Assembly (NCBI RefSeq): GCF_040546275.1
Contig: NZ_JBEPNO010000001.1
Coordinates: 124,001-188,000, forward strand
Reading direction: 5' to 3'
DNA length: 64,000 bases
Origin: Nakamurella sp040546275
GTDB taxonomy: Bacteria > Actinomycetota > Actinomycetes > Mycobacteriales > Nakamurellaceae
The translations under genes and the position numbers were made by a program. Within the stretch, counting starts at the first letter, position 1. The number at the start of each line of letters is the position of its first letter. Under the pieces are notes generated by a model that ran no database searches, had not been told where the DNA came from, and was given only the letters and a program-made list of their open reading frames with translations. Shown here piece by piece: positions 33,561-42,360 of the stretch.

Positions 33561-33800
33561 CGAGAAGAGCAGCTGGCAGACCGCCGACGGTTGCTGATCA
33601 CGTTGCGCGCGAATACTCGGTTGAACCAGGTGATGCCGGCGGTATTCGGACCGCTGGGAGCGGACATGGCCGCCGTCGCTGGGCAGTACTCGCCAGCGGA
33701 GTTGGCGGCCATCGCCGATTTCCTCCGTCGTACCACCGATGTACTCGTCGCGAACACAGCCAAGATCTCCGGTGGCACGGTGGCCACCGGACATCGGTGA
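33561..33800 (+). pseudogene. C-terminal fragment of a MarR regulator
   Basis: The frame from the codon after the TetR stop reads REEQLADRRRLLITLRANTR, then a helical tail VFGPLGADMAAVAGQYSPAELAAIADFLRRTTDVL, cut here only by the gene end at 33798-33800. It matches the wing (DRRRLLITL) and dimerisation helices of a MarR protein; the first two thirds, including the recognition helix, are gone. TTG 33591 could start a 69-residue peptide, but it would lack DNA binding. Confidence 0.6.
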
Positions 33801-33812
33801 CGTGCTGGGGTC

Positions 33813-34412
33813 TCAGGCCAACCGGCGAGCCAGCAACCGGAGCTGTCGACCCATCCGATCGAGGTATTCCGGCGAGTGCGGGTCCAGTCCGGTGAGCCGC
33901 TTGGTCTCGCCGGGGAAGACGGCACCGGAGACGACGAAGCTCTGCAGGACCAGCAGTACGAACGCCGGGTCGAGCTCGGCGGCGATCTCGCCGGCCGCCT
34001 GCCGGTCCCTCAGGTCGAGCAGTTCCGGGGCGTCGGGTTCGAACGTGGATTGTGCAGGGTCCTGTTCGAAAGATTCCCGCAGAAACAGGCGTTGCTGATC
34101 TGGATCGAGCAGGCCGGCCTCGAGGTAGCGGAAGGCCAATTCGTCCAAAGAGATGCCGGGTTCGGTGATCTCGGCCTCCTGTTCCTGCCACTGCTGCAGG
34201 ATCGCTTGGTACAGGCCCTCTTTGCCACCGAAATAGTAGGAGATCAGCTGCTTGTTCACGCCCGCCCGGCGGGCGATCTCGCTGACCCGCGCGCCCGCCC
34301 GCCCCTTGGAGGCGAATTCTGCCCGGGCGGCGTCCAGCAGCAGGGCCCGGGACCGATCGGCGTCATGCCGGCGCGCCTCGGGCAGCGGTGCCCTCCTGGA
34401 TGTGTCGGCCAT
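33813..34412 (-). CDS. TetR-family regulator of the adjacent DrrAB-type exporter
   Basis: 199 residues from ATG 34412 (the frame opens 11 codons earlier). The helix-turn-helix is VSEIARRAGVNKQLISYYFGGKEGLYQAIL, and the C-terminal domain contains LDPAFVLLVLQSFVVSGAVFPGETKRLTG. It is divergent from the ABC exporter genes, with a 76-base gap that holds an inverted repeat overlapping a TTGACA element. Repression of the exporter, relieved by a drug-like ligand, is the standard arrangement. Confidence 0.92.
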   Translation of the reverse strand: MADTSRRAPLPEARRHDADRSRALLLDAARAEFASKGRAGARVSEIARRAGVNKQLISYYFGGKEGLYQAILQQWQEQEAEITEPGISLDELAFRYLEAGLLDPDQQRLFLRESFEQDPAQSTFEPDAPELLDLRDRQAAGEIAAELDPAFVLLVLQSFVVSGAVFPGETKRLTGLDPHSPEYLDRMGRQLRLLARRLA

Positions 34413-34449
34413 GATGGCAACTCTACCCACGAGAATTGGTCTCATCTAT

Positions 34450-34470
34450 CTGGTTGACAATATCAGCCAG
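34450..34470. promoter_or_regulatory. Promoter -35 element embedded in an inverted repeat (TetR operator)
   Basis: CTGGTTGA at 34450-34457 and TCAGCCAG at 34463-34470 pair at 7 of 8 positions around CAATA. A consensus TTGACA (34453-34458) lies inside the left arm, 31 bases before the exporter ATG at 34489. A repressor bound here would occlude RNA polymerase. Confidence 0.55.
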
Positions 34471-34488
34471 CTGGGTGAAACTGGTCCG

Positions 34489-35448
34489 ATGGAACCCCCT
34501 CTGCTCGAAGCTGTGGCCCTGACGAAACGCTACGGAGAGGTCGACGCGCTGACCGGTGTGGACCTGATCGTCCCGGCCGGGCAGGTGCTGGCCGTGCTCG
34601 GGCCCAACGGGGCCGGCAAGACCACCCTGATCCGGAGCATCGCGACGTTGACCAGGCCGACGTCGGGCCTGCTCAACGTCGCGGGTATCGATGTCGTTGC
34701 CGAACCGTCGCGGGTGCGACGGGTGATCGGTCTGGCCGGTCAGTATGCCGCGGTGGAACCGGCGATGACCGGTCGGGAGAACCTCCGCATGGTGGCACGA
34801 CTGTCCGGTCACGGCCGCCGGGACGCACGATCGGCCGCCGATGCGGTGCTGGAGCAACTGGATCTCGCCGAGGTGGGAGATCGTCTGGTGCGCAACTATT
34901 CCGGTGGCATGCGCCGCCGATTGGACCTGGGATCGAGTCTGGTCGGAGCGCCCAAGGTGCTGCTGCTCGACGAGCCGACCACCGGACTGGACCCCCGTAG
35001 CCGCAACGAGTTGTGGTCGGCGATCCGCGAACTCGTCGGCCGGGGCACCGATGTCATCCTGACGACCCAGTATCTGGAGGAGGCCGACAGGTTGGCCGAC
35101 CGGATCGCCATCATCGACGGCGGGCGGGTCGTCGCCCAGGGCAGCCCGGCGGAATTGAAGGGCCTGGCCGGCGAGGACGTCGTGGAGGTTCGGGTCCGCG
35201 ACGACGCCGATGCGCACCGTGCAGCCGGCGTATTGGGGTCGCATGCCATCCTCGAACCTAACGGTACCGGCATTTCGCTGCCCGCCACCGATGGCGTGCA
35301 GGACTTGATCAGGGTGATCGGCGTTCTGCAGGACGCCGGTATCGCCTTGGCCGACATCGGTGTGCGCAGGCCCACTCTGGATGATGTATTCCTCGCGCTG
35401 ACTGGTCGTCCGGCCGCTACCGACGTCGGCGTCGAGGCCGCAGCATGA
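34489..35448 (+). CDS. DrrA-type ABC transporter ATPase
   Basis: 319 residues. Walker A is GPNGAGKTT, the signature is YSGGMRRRLDLGSSL, Walker B is VLLLDEPTTGLD and the switch segment is VILTTQYLEEADRLADRIAIIDGG. The C-terminal extension has the DrrA/daunorubicin-resistance pattern (TLDDVFLALTG). ATG 34489 is preferred; the frame is open upstream across the TetR promoter. With the following permease it should export a hydrophobic compound. Confidence 0.93.
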   Translation: MEPPLLEAVALTKRYGEVDALTGVDLIVPAGQVLAVLGPNGAGKTTLIRSIATLTRPTSGLLNVAGIDVVAEPSRVRRVIGLAGQYAAVEPAMTGRENLRMVARLSGHGRRDARSAADAVLEQLDLAEVGDRLVRNYSGGMRRRLDLGSSLVGAPKVLLLDEPTTGLDPRSRNELWSAIRELVGRGTDVILTTQYLEEADRLADRIAIIDGGRVVAQGSPAELKGLAGEDVVEVRVRDDADAHRAAGVLGSHAILEPNGTGISLPATDGVQDLIRVIGVLQDAGIALADIGVRRPTLDDVFLALTGRPAATDVGVEAAA

Positions 35449-36245
35449 GCACGCTGGCCCCCAGCACGACCGCCACGGCAGTCACCACGACCTTGGAAAT
35501 GGTGCATCGCACCGGCCGGCAGTTGGCACGCACCCCACAGGTGCCAGGCATCGCCGTCGCGCAGAGCGTCATCTTCCTCTTGATGTTCCGATACGTCTTC
35601 GGTGGAGCCATCGGTGTGGACGGCGTTCCGTACGTGAATTTCCTGGTGCCCGGCTTCGTGGTGGGCGGGATGCTCTTCACCGCCGGCGGCACTGCTGTTG
35701 CCGTCGCGACGGACGCGGCCACGGGATTCAACGATCGACTCCGGTCCATGCCCATCTCGGGGACGGCAGTGCTGCTGGGCCGGGCCGTGGCCGACATGGC
35801 GCTGTTGCTCGGCGTCGCGGTGGTCACTGCGGCGTTGGGGTTCGCCATCGGGTTTCGCCCCTCGGGATCCGCTGGGGGAGTTGCGCTGTCGATCCTGTTG
35901 CTCGTCCTCTACGCGTGGGCGATCGCGTCGGTCTTCCTGTGGTTGGGCCTGGTCGGCGGCAGCGCACAGGCGGTGCAGGGCCTTGGCATTCTCGGGGTCC
36001 CGTTCTCGTTCCTGTCCAGCGCGTTCGTGCCGGTGCAGTCGATGCCCGCCGTCCTGCAGGTGATCGCCGAGTATCAGCCACTGACCCTCATGGTCGATGC
36101 GGTTCGCGGGTTGGTCCTCGGCGAGCCGGTCACCGCGACAACGGCGCACAGCCTGACCTTCTCGGTCGTCGGATCGGTGCTGTGGTCCATCGGGCTGCTG
36201 GCAGTGTTCTTTCCGCTGGCGGTGCGTCGTTACCGACGGGGTTGA
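35445..36245 (+). CDS. DrrB-type ABC-2 permease
   Basis: 266 residues with six hydrophobic segments and the ABC-2 permease pattern (VPYVNFLVPGFVVGGMLF; TGFNDRLRSMPISGTAVLLGR; FLSSAFVPVQSMPAVLQVIAEYQPLT). It overlaps the ATPase gene by ATGA. It is the membrane half of the exporter. Self-protection against a natural product is a common role for DrrAB-type transporters, though no biosynthetic genes are nearby. Confidence 0.92.
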   Translation: MSTLAPSTTATAVTTTLEMVHRTGRQLARTPQVPGIAVAQSVIFLLMFRYVFGGAIGVDGVPYVNFLVPGFVVGGMLFTAGGTAVAVATDAATGFNDRLRSMPISGTAVLLGRAVADMALLLGVAVVTAALGFAIGFRPSGSAGGVALSILLLVLYAWAIASVFLWLGLVGGSAQAVQGLGILGVPFSFLSSAFVPVQSMPAVLQVIAEYQPLTLMVDAVRGLVLGEPVTATTAHSLTFSVVGSVLWSIGLLAVFFPLAVRRYRRG

Positions 36246-36264
36246 CGGGCCGGATCTACTCCAG

Positions 36265-38112
36265 GTGGCCTTTGTGGTGGAAGCCGAGAAGTTCATCTGG
36301 TGGGGCCCTCACGATCTGATCGAGGCCTGTGCTCGGGCCGGGCTGCCCCCCGGACATCCCGGCCAAGTGTTGCTGGCTGTACCCAACTCCACCGGTAGCG
36401 CGGTCACCGCGTCGTCGAGGTCGGTCAGGATGGTCGATCCCCGGGCCGCGGTCGCGGCACTGGCCATGTGCAGCAACGGTTCTCCGGGTATCAGCAACTC
36501 GCTGTCGGTGTGGCGCAGGATCGCCGCAGCCTTCCTGACCGGTGGGACAGGCGAGTCGCTGGTGGAGGAACTACCCGTTGCGGGGCATACCGCGGTCGGG
36601 CTCGATGGGATCACCATCTGGGCCGCCGGCGCCACCGTGGCCGCCGCTCGCCGGTCCATATCGCGGCTGCCACCACAGCCGGCGGCAGCCTACGTCGATA
36701 CCGTGCTGCGTCCGTATCAACGGGCGGGCGTGTTCTGGATGGAGCATGCCGCCGCGTACGGCCTCGGCGGGATCCTCGCCGACGAAATGGGTCTGGGAAA
36801 GACGGTGCAGGCGATCGCCCTGCTTGCGGGCCGCTCCCACGGGCTGCACCTCGTGATCTGCCCGACGTCGGTCCTGTCGAACTGGTCCCGGGAACTAGCC
36901 CGGTTCGCCCCGCAGGTCCCGGTGATCCGCCATACCGGGTCCGATCGTAGGGCGGCATTCGACGACCTCCCGAGTGGGTCCGTGGTGCTGAGCACCTACG
37001 GCTTGCTCCGCACCGACGGTGCGCTCGCGCGCACCGAATGGGACGTGGTGGTGCTCGACGAAGCGCAGCAGATCAAGAACCCGACCTCTCGTGCTGCGCG
37101 TGCCGCCTACGCGCTCGAGACCCGTTTGCCTCTGGCGATGACCGGGACGCCCGTGGAGAACAGACTCGAGGAACTGTGGTCGATCATGGCCTTCACCAAC
37201 CCTGGCCTGCTCGGCAATCGGATGCGATTCCGACAGCGGTTCATCGTCCCGATCCAGGACCGGGAGGCCGGTGCGGCGGCCCAACGTCTGCATGAGATCG
37301 TCATCCCGCACATCCTGCGGCGCCGGAAAACCGACGTGGCGAAAGAGCTGCCCGCCAAGATCGAATCGACAGTCATCTGCGTGATGTCCGACGAGCAGGA
37401 GATGCTCTACCGCGACGCACTGACCAAGGCGTTCGAGGCCGGCCTCGGCGTCGGATTCGAGCGGAGCGGTCGGGTGCTCGCTCTCCTGACCCGGCTGAAA
37501 CAGATCTGCAATCATCCCGAACTGGTGCGGCCGACCGGCGGATCGCTGGTCGGCCGGTCCGGGAAGCTGGACCGGGCCACCGAGATGCTGACCGAGATCA
37601 TCGACAACGACGAGCGGGCACTGGTTTTCACCCAGTACCGCGCTACCGGTGAACTACTGAGCCGGCATCTGTGCCGTCTGGTCACCCGGACTGCAGTGCC
37701 CTTCCTGCACGGCGGTCTGAGCATGAAGGTCCGCGATCAGATGGTCGCCCGGTTCTCCGACGACGCGAACGGGCCGCCGATCCTGATCCTGAGTCTGCGT
37801 GCAGCCGGCTTCGGCCTCAATCTGACCAGGGCAACGCACGTCCTGCACTACGACCGTTGGTGGAATCCCGCAGTCGAACAGCAGGCCAGCGACCGGGCCC
37901 ACCGGATCGGCCAAACGCGCACCGTCAACGTGTACGCGCTGCTGACGGAACGCACTCTGGAAGGGGCCATCGCCGAGATGCACGACAGCAAGAAGGATCT
38001 CGCCGAGACTGTCGCGACCGGGCGGGCATTTCCGCGTGATAGCGACCTCGCCGCCCTGTCCGATCAGCAGCTCCGCGCCCTCCTGGAGACCAGGCCAGGG
38101 ACCCAGCCATGA
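36265..38112 (+). CDS. SNF2-family DEAD/DEAH-box helicase (short form)
   Basis: 615 residues starting with GTG 36265, 20 bases after the permease. Helicase motifs are clear: DEMGLGKT (I) at 173-180, VVLDEAQQIK (II) near 265, TGTPVENRLEELWSI (III), ALVFTQY (IV), LSLRAAGFGLNLTRATHV (V) and QASDRAHRIGQ (VI). The N-terminal 140 residues are much shorter than the roughly 400-residue SNF2-associated region in typical actinobacterial relatives. It is coupled to a SWIM zinc-finger gene (ATGA), its usual partner. The pair may act in DNA repair or chromatin-like remodelling. Confidence 0.92.
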   Translation: MAFVVEAEKFIWWGPHDLIEACARAGLPPGHPGQVLLAVPNSTGSAVTASSRSVRMVDPRAAVAALAMCSNGSPGISNSLSVWRRIAAAFLTGGTGESLVEELPVAGHTAVGLDGITIWAAGATVAAARRSISRLPPQPAAAYVDTVLRPYQRAGVFWMEHAAAYGLGGILADEMGLGKTVQAIALLAGRSHGLHLVICPTSVLSNWSRELARFAPQVPVIRHTGSDRRAAFDDLPSGSVVLSTYGLLRTDGALARTEWDVVVLDEAQQIKNPTSRAARAAYALETRLPLAMTGTPVENRLEELWSIMAFTNPGLLGNRMRFRQRFIVPIQDREAGAAAQRLHEIVIPHILRRRKTDVAKELPAKIESTVICVMSDEQEMLYRDALTKAFEAGLGVGFERSGRVLALLTRLKQICNHPELVRPTGGSLVGRSGKLDRATEMLTEIIDNDERALVFTQYRATGELLSRHLCRLVTRTAVPFLHGGLSMKVRDQMVARFSDDANGPPILILSLRAAGFGLNLTRATHVLHYDRWWNPAVEQQASDRAHRIGQTRTVNVYALLTERTLEGAIAEMHDSKKDLAETVATGRAFPRDSDLAALSDQQLRALLETRPGTQP

Positions 38113-38663
38113 CCCAGGAGTTCGGCCACACCGCCTGGGGCGCAGACTGGCGGCGGCTCGCCGAGCCGACCTACCTGAGCGCCCCGGATCCACGGCTGCC
38201 GAAAGCTCGGTCGCTGACCCGCCGGGACGGAGTCGAGAACCTGATCGCCGAGCCCGGACATATATCGGCTACCGTCGCCGGGACCGGGGAACATCAGATA
38301 TTGATCGAGCTTCCGGTCTGGACCGTCGCCCAGCAGCGGAAGGCCACCAGATTGGTGACTTCTTCGGCAACCAACGACGATCTGGGCGACCCGATTCATA
38401 CCGCCCTGGGCAAAGCCGGACTGCCGCCGTTGCCGGCCCTGTCCCAGATGACCGCAACGTGCAGCTGCTTGCAGCGCACCAGATTGTGCGTGCACCTGCT
38501 GGCCACCTGCTACGAAATGGCCAGGAGATGCGACGAGCGCCCTCGGATGGCGCTGATGCTGCGGGGTCTGGCCGAGATCGTTGCCCCTACGAACGTCTCG
38601 CGTATCCCGATCAGCATGATCGACCCCAGGACCTTCTATCCGGGCGGGACCTGCTGTCGGTGA
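38109..38663 (+). CDS. SWIM zinc-finger protein
   Basis: 184 residues. The zinc ligands of the SWIM finger are visible as TCSCLQRTRLCVHLLAT (C-x-C-xn-C-x-H) in the second half. The N-terminus FGHTAWGADWRRLAEP is typical of small SWIM proteins encoded next to SNF2 helicases. It is short for the family (often 250-400 residues); the C-terminus ends soon after the finger in PGGTCCR. The start overlaps the helicase stop by ATGA. It probably helps the helicase bind DNA. Confidence 0.88.
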   Translation: MTQEFGHTAWGADWRRLAEPTYLSAPDPRLPKARSLTRRDGVENLIAEPGHISATVAGTGEHQILIELPVWTVAQQRKATRLVTSSATNDDLGDPIHTALGKAGLPPLPALSQMTATCSCLQRTRLCVHLLATCYEMARRCDERPRMALMLRGLAEIVAPTNVSRIPISMIDPRTFYPGGTCCR

Positions 38664-38809
38664 CCTCCGGCCCACTCCTGGCGGCAAGGCCAGAGTCACT
38701 CTGTCCAAGTGGCTGTGGACGGCAGGATAGGCCTCGTCATTCGACGCCTCCGACCTCATTGCTCGCCTACCTGCCGGGGAGCTGCCCGGTCGAGGTTGGG
38801 CCTGCCGCG

Positions 38810-39334
38810 CTACGGCTCTCGGTCCGACAGGGTAATGCGGGCTTGAGCGAGCCAGGCGAGGTCAGCCTGGGCGCGGTTGATGGCGAAACGGGCGGTGAGG
38901 CCGCGGCCGGGGTGGTCCCCGTACCCTGCGAGTAGAGCACGACAGAATGCGAGTGTGTGCCGCACTTCTTGCTCCCAGTGGTCCAGTTGCGAGAGCAGGT
39001 GTTTCGACGCGGTGTGACCGGCGAAGTGCAGCTGGATTTGCAGCGGTTGCCGGGCGCGCTCGGCAACCAGGTCGAACCCATCAAGCCAGCCGCGGAATGC
39101 GTGAAGGCCTGCTTCGGTCGCGGTATAGATCCGCTTGTCCGGCACGCCGCGCTGGGCCACGTCCTCGCCCGTGGCATGTCCGCGTTCCACGAGTTTGGGT
39201 AGTTCGACGTAGATGTGCGAGCGCGTGATCGGCCAGAAGTAGGCGATCGCATTCGACGCGCGCAGGCCGAGGTCATAGCCCGATGCTGGGCCGTCGAGCA
39301 GGAGTCCGAGAACGAGATAACCACCGACAGCCAT
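38810..39334 (-). CDS. PadR-family transcriptional regulator
   Basis: 174 residues. The winged helix starts directly (YLVLGLLLDGPASGYDLGLR...AYFWPITRSHIYVELPKLVERGHA), and the C-terminal part is the helical AphA/Vir-like dimerisation domain. It is divergent from a small SnoaL-like gene with only 41 bases between the start codons. That gap contains three TAGTC/GACTA elements, so it probably represses itself and that neighbour. Confidence 0.9.
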   Translation of the reverse strand: MAVGGYLVLGLLLDGPASGYDLGLRASNAIAYFWPITRSHIYVELPKLVERGHATGEDVAQRGVPDKRIYTATEAGLHAFRGWLDGFDLVAERARQPLQIQLHFAGHTASKHLLSQLDHWEQEVRHTLAFCRALLAGYGDHPGRGLTARFAINRAQADLAWLAQARITLSDREP

Positions 39335-39375
39335 ATGGGAACTATAGTCAACAATTACCTAGTCAGGAGTGGACT

Positions 39376-39750
39376 ATGAATCGTCATGAGGCCGTCGAGC
39401 AGTACGCCCACGCGTGGGCGCGGCGCGATGCTGCCGGCATCCGTGCCAGCTTGGGGAGCTGCTGGGCCGACAACGGCACCTATACCGACCCGATCACCGA
39501 CCCGGTGACCGGAGTCGACGGGATGGTCGACCTGATCCTCGACTTCGCCCAACGATTTCCCGGCGCCGCGCTCCAGCCGACGAGCGGTCTTGACCTGCAC
39601 CAACACGTCGGACGGTTCACTTGGCTCATGACCGCGCCGTCGCCGATCGTGGCGGACGTCGTCAACTACGGCACCACGCTCTCTGGCGTCGATTTCGTCG
39701 AGTTCGCCACCGACGGCCGCATCACCGGGATCGTCGGCTTCTTCGGCTGA
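39376..39750 (+). CDS. SnoaL-like (NTF2-fold) protein
   Basis: 124 residues, one NTF2-fold domain (AVEQYAHAWARRDAAGIRASL...CWADNGTYTDPITDPVTGVDG) ending with VEFATDGRITGIVGFFG. ATG 39376 is preceded by AGGAGT; an upstream frame extension is not needed. It is divergent from the PadR gene. Proteins of this fold include cyclases, hydrolases and isomerases; the reaction is not readable here. Confidence 0.85.
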   Translation: MNRHEAVEQYAHAWARRDAAGIRASLGSCWADNGTYTDPITDPVTGVDGMVDLILDFAQRFPGAALQPTSGLDLHQHVGRFTWLMTAPSPIVADVVNYGTTLSGVDFVEFATDGRITGIVGFFG

Positions 39751-39874
39751 GTCCGTCCAAGCTTGGTTCCCTGCGGGCAGTGCATGACGTCACCGGCCGG
39801 GCCCTGGGAGACTGCGGTAAAGGCCCCACCCGATGTGGGGGGCTCGTTCCGTCTCTGTGGTCGTCTCGCAGCTG

Positions 39875-39976
39875 CCCGGTACTGCACCATCAGCCCCGGT
39901 ACTGCACCATCAGCCCCGGTACTGCACCATCAGCCCCGGTACTGCACCATCAGCCCCGGTACTGCACCATCAGCAC
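39875..39976. repeat. Five tandem copies of a 20-bp repeat
   Basis: The unit GGTACTGCACCATCAGCCCC repeats four times without error from 39878, with a fifth copy ending in CAGCACT near 39976 and a CCC lead-in at 39875. Copies are directly adjacent, so this is not a CRISPR array. It lies in the 337-base gap between two convergent genes (SnoaL-like and XRE). The rest of the gap shows no gene. Each unit carries GGTxCxGxACC, a weakly symmetrical core. Confidence 0.9.
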
Positions 39977-40087
39977 TGAGTGGATTGCGCCGCCCCTGAA
40001 ACGGCGATCGATCCGGATCCCGACACATTCTCGGGGGTCGGGTACGAAAACCAGTTGCTGGCAATCAGTCTGCGGGCCACTCCGGCG

Positions 40088-40954
40088 CTAGAGGACGCGA
40101 AGGACCCGGCCGCGGTCATCGGCCCGGATCCGGTTGATCCGGGCGAGTGCCCGTTCTGAGTGCTCGTCCGCGGCGCGGTAGACGATCAGGCGGAGGTCGG
40201 GGTCGCCCAGCGGCGCGAGAACCTCGAAGGTCACACTCAACTCGCCGACCGCTGGGTGGTTCATCGCTTTGACCCCGCTGGCGCGGACGGCCACTTCGCG
40301 TGAGCGCCAGTGGGTGGCGAAGGCGTCGCTGTCGCGTTCCAACTCGGCCAGCAGCAGGGCCAGCTGCTGGTCGGCAGCGTGGGTGGCCCACGCTGCCCTG
40401 AGGTCGGCTACCGCCCCGCGGATGACGTCGGTGTCGGGGTAGAAGTCGCGGAAGCGGGGATCGAGGAAGCACATGCGCATGATGTTGCGTTCGCGGACCG
40501 GGTGCCGGTCGAAGTCCAGCAGTAGTCCGGCGATCGGTTCGTTCCAGGCCAGGATGTCCAGTCGATGGTTGAGCACCATGGCCGGTGTGGGGGCGAAATC
40601 GGCCACCATGCGGCGCAGGCCGTCCGGGACCCTCGGCGCACTGGAGCGTTCGGGGGCGCGGTGACCGGCCAGGGTGAACAGGTAGCCCGTCTGGTGTTCG
40701 TCGAGTCGTAGTGCGCCGGCCAGTGCCTGCGCGACCTGGGCGGAGGGACGGACGTCCCTGGCCTGTTCCAGTCGGATCAGGTAGTCGACGCTGACCCCGG
40801 CCAGGGCCGCCACTTCCTCCCGCCGCAGGCCGGGGGTGCGGGTGGGGCTCATCCGTGGTGGGAGTCCGACGTCTGCGGGATTGATTGCCTCGCGTCGGGT
40901 GCGCAGCAGCGCCGCCAGTTCGCGACGTGCGATCGGGTTCAGGGCGGCGTCCAT
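40088..40954 (-). CDS. XRE-family regulator with MmyB-like ligand domain
   Basis: 288 residues. An N-terminal helix-turn-helix (LRREEVAALAGVSVDYLIRLEQARDVRPSAQV) is followed by the MmyB/PAS-like domain with PAMVLNHRLDILAWNEPIAGLL and a C-terminal LxPLGDPDLRLIVYRAAD strand. This architecture is common in actinobacteria and often sits divergent from an oxidoreductase, as here with the aldo/keto reductase. It probably represses that gene in response to a fatty acid or similar ligand. Confidence 0.92.
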   Translation of the reverse strand: MDAALNPIARRELAALLRTRREAINPADVGLPPRMSPTRTPGLRREEVAALAGVSVDYLIRLEQARDVRPSAQVAQALAGALRLDEHQTGYLFTLAGHRAPERSSAPRVPDGLRRMVADFAPTPAMVLNHRLDILAWNEPIAGLLLDFDRHPVRERNIMRMCFLDPRFRDFYPDTDVIRGAVADLRAAWATHAADQQLALLLAELERDSDAFATHWRSREVAVRASGVKAMNHPAVGELSVTFEVLAPLGDPDLRLIVYRAADEHSERALARINRIRADDRGRVLRVL

Positions 40955-41110
40955 CCTCCTGACGGTAGTGGCAGATGGGGGACCTGCGCAGTGGCGCAGC
41001 CTGGTACGGCTTGTCCCAGGATGATCCCGGCCTTCCTGGACCGCCCCGGTCCGGCGCAGCCTGCGTCAGGGCAGCAGTTCGCTGTTCATGACGTTCGGGA
41101 GCGAGAAGCG

Positions 41111-42184
41111 ATGACAGGACTGGATTCCTACCGGCTGTTGGGCCGATCTGGGTTGCGGGTGTCGCCGATGTCGTTGGGCGCCATGACCTTCGGCGATGCG
41201 TGGGGGTGGGGCGCCGACGAGGCGACGGCCCGCCGGATCTTCGACACGTATCTGGAGGCGGGCGGGAACATGGTGGATACGGCCAATGCGTACACCGAGG
41301 GGCAGTCCGAGCAGTACCTGGGCCGGTTCCTGGCCGGCCGGCGGGAGTCGGTGGTGGTGGCCAGCAAGTACTCGGCCACCAGGAACCCGGCCGATCCGAA
41401 CGCCGGTGGCGCCCATCGCAAGTCGTTGGTCGGGTCGATCGAGGCGAGCCTGCGGCGGTTGGGCACCGACTACCTGGATCTGCTGTACGTGCACGCCTGG
41501 GACGGGTACACCGCTGGTGAGGAGATCATCCGGGCGCTCGATGATCTGGTGCGGGCGGGAAAGGTGCTGTATCTGGGGATCTCGGATGCACCGGCCTGGG
41601 AGATCTCCCGGATGCAGACCATCGCCGACCTGCGTGGCTGGTCGCCGCTGGTCGCACTGCAGGTGGAGTACAACCTGATCGAGCGGACCGTCGAACGTGA
41701 TCTGCTGCCGATGGCCCGGGAACTGGGGCTGGGTGTCATCCCGTGGGGTCCGTTGGGCGGCGGGGTGCTGACCGGGAAGTACTCCCGGTCGGATCTGGGA
41801 GGTCCGGGTGCCGACCGCCCCGGAGGGACCCGGAAGGACTACGCGGTGGCGAACCATCTGCTGACCGAACGTGGTCTGCGCATCGCGGAGGTGGTGGTCC
41901 AGGTGGCGGCCGAGGTCGGTGCCACTGCGGCGCAAGTCGCCCTGCGGTGGACCCTGGAGCATCCGGCGGTGGTCAGTCCGCTGATCGGCGCGAGGACATT
42001 GGAGCAGTTGCAGCAGAACATCTGTGCGCTGGATGTCGAGCTGGATGCCCATCAGCTCGACCGTCTGGACGCGGTGAGCGCCGTGGATCTAGGATTTCCG
42101 CACGAGTTCCTGTCCAGGCCGATGGTGCGCGGTGTCGTCGACGGAACGACCACCGTGCGGCCGCGCCCCGCGATGCGCTGGTGA
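41111..42184 (+). CDS. Aldo/keto reductase
   Basis: 357 residues, (beta/alpha)8 barrel, NADPH-dependent. The pattern YRLLGRSGLRVSPMSLGAMTFG is followed by the catalytic tyrosine in DTANAYTEG, the lysine in VVVASKYS and the histidine in LLYVHAWDG. ATG 41111 has GAGAAG upstream. Between it and the divergent XRE gene, an 11-base direct repeat (GGCGCAGCCTG) occurs at 40993 and 41053 and may belong to the regulator's binding region. Confidence 0.93.
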   Translation: MTGLDSYRLLGRSGLRVSPMSLGAMTFGDAWGWGADEATARRIFDTYLEAGGNMVDTANAYTEGQSEQYLGRFLAGRRESVVVASKYSATRNPADPNAGGAHRKSLVGSIEASLRRLGTDYLDLLYVHAWDGYTAGEEIIRALDDLVRAGKVLYLGISDAPAWEISRMQTIADLRGWSPLVALQVEYNLIERTVERDLLPMARELGLGVIPWGPLGGGVLTGKYSRSDLGGPGADRPGGTRKDYAVANHLLTERGLRIAEVVVQVAAEVGATAAQVALRWTLEHPAVVSPLIGARTLEQLQQNICALDVELDAHQLDRLDAVSAVDLGFPHEFLSRPMVRGVVDGTTTVRPRPAMRW

Positions 42185-42360
42185 CCGCAGCGCCGAACCG
42201 TGTGGGCGGTCAGGGATAGTCATCCAGGAAGTGGTTGCCCCGGTTGGCCGCACGCTCCGCGACTTGTTCGACTTGTTCGACTCATGACCGGACCGGACCG
42301 GACCGGGCCAGCCCGGGCTCGCCGTTCCACCCGGCCGGGCATCATTCAACCCGCAAGAGA

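Noticed and set aside
39875..39976. CRISPR array
   Set aside because: The 20-base units are contiguous with no spacers, and no cas gene is nearby.
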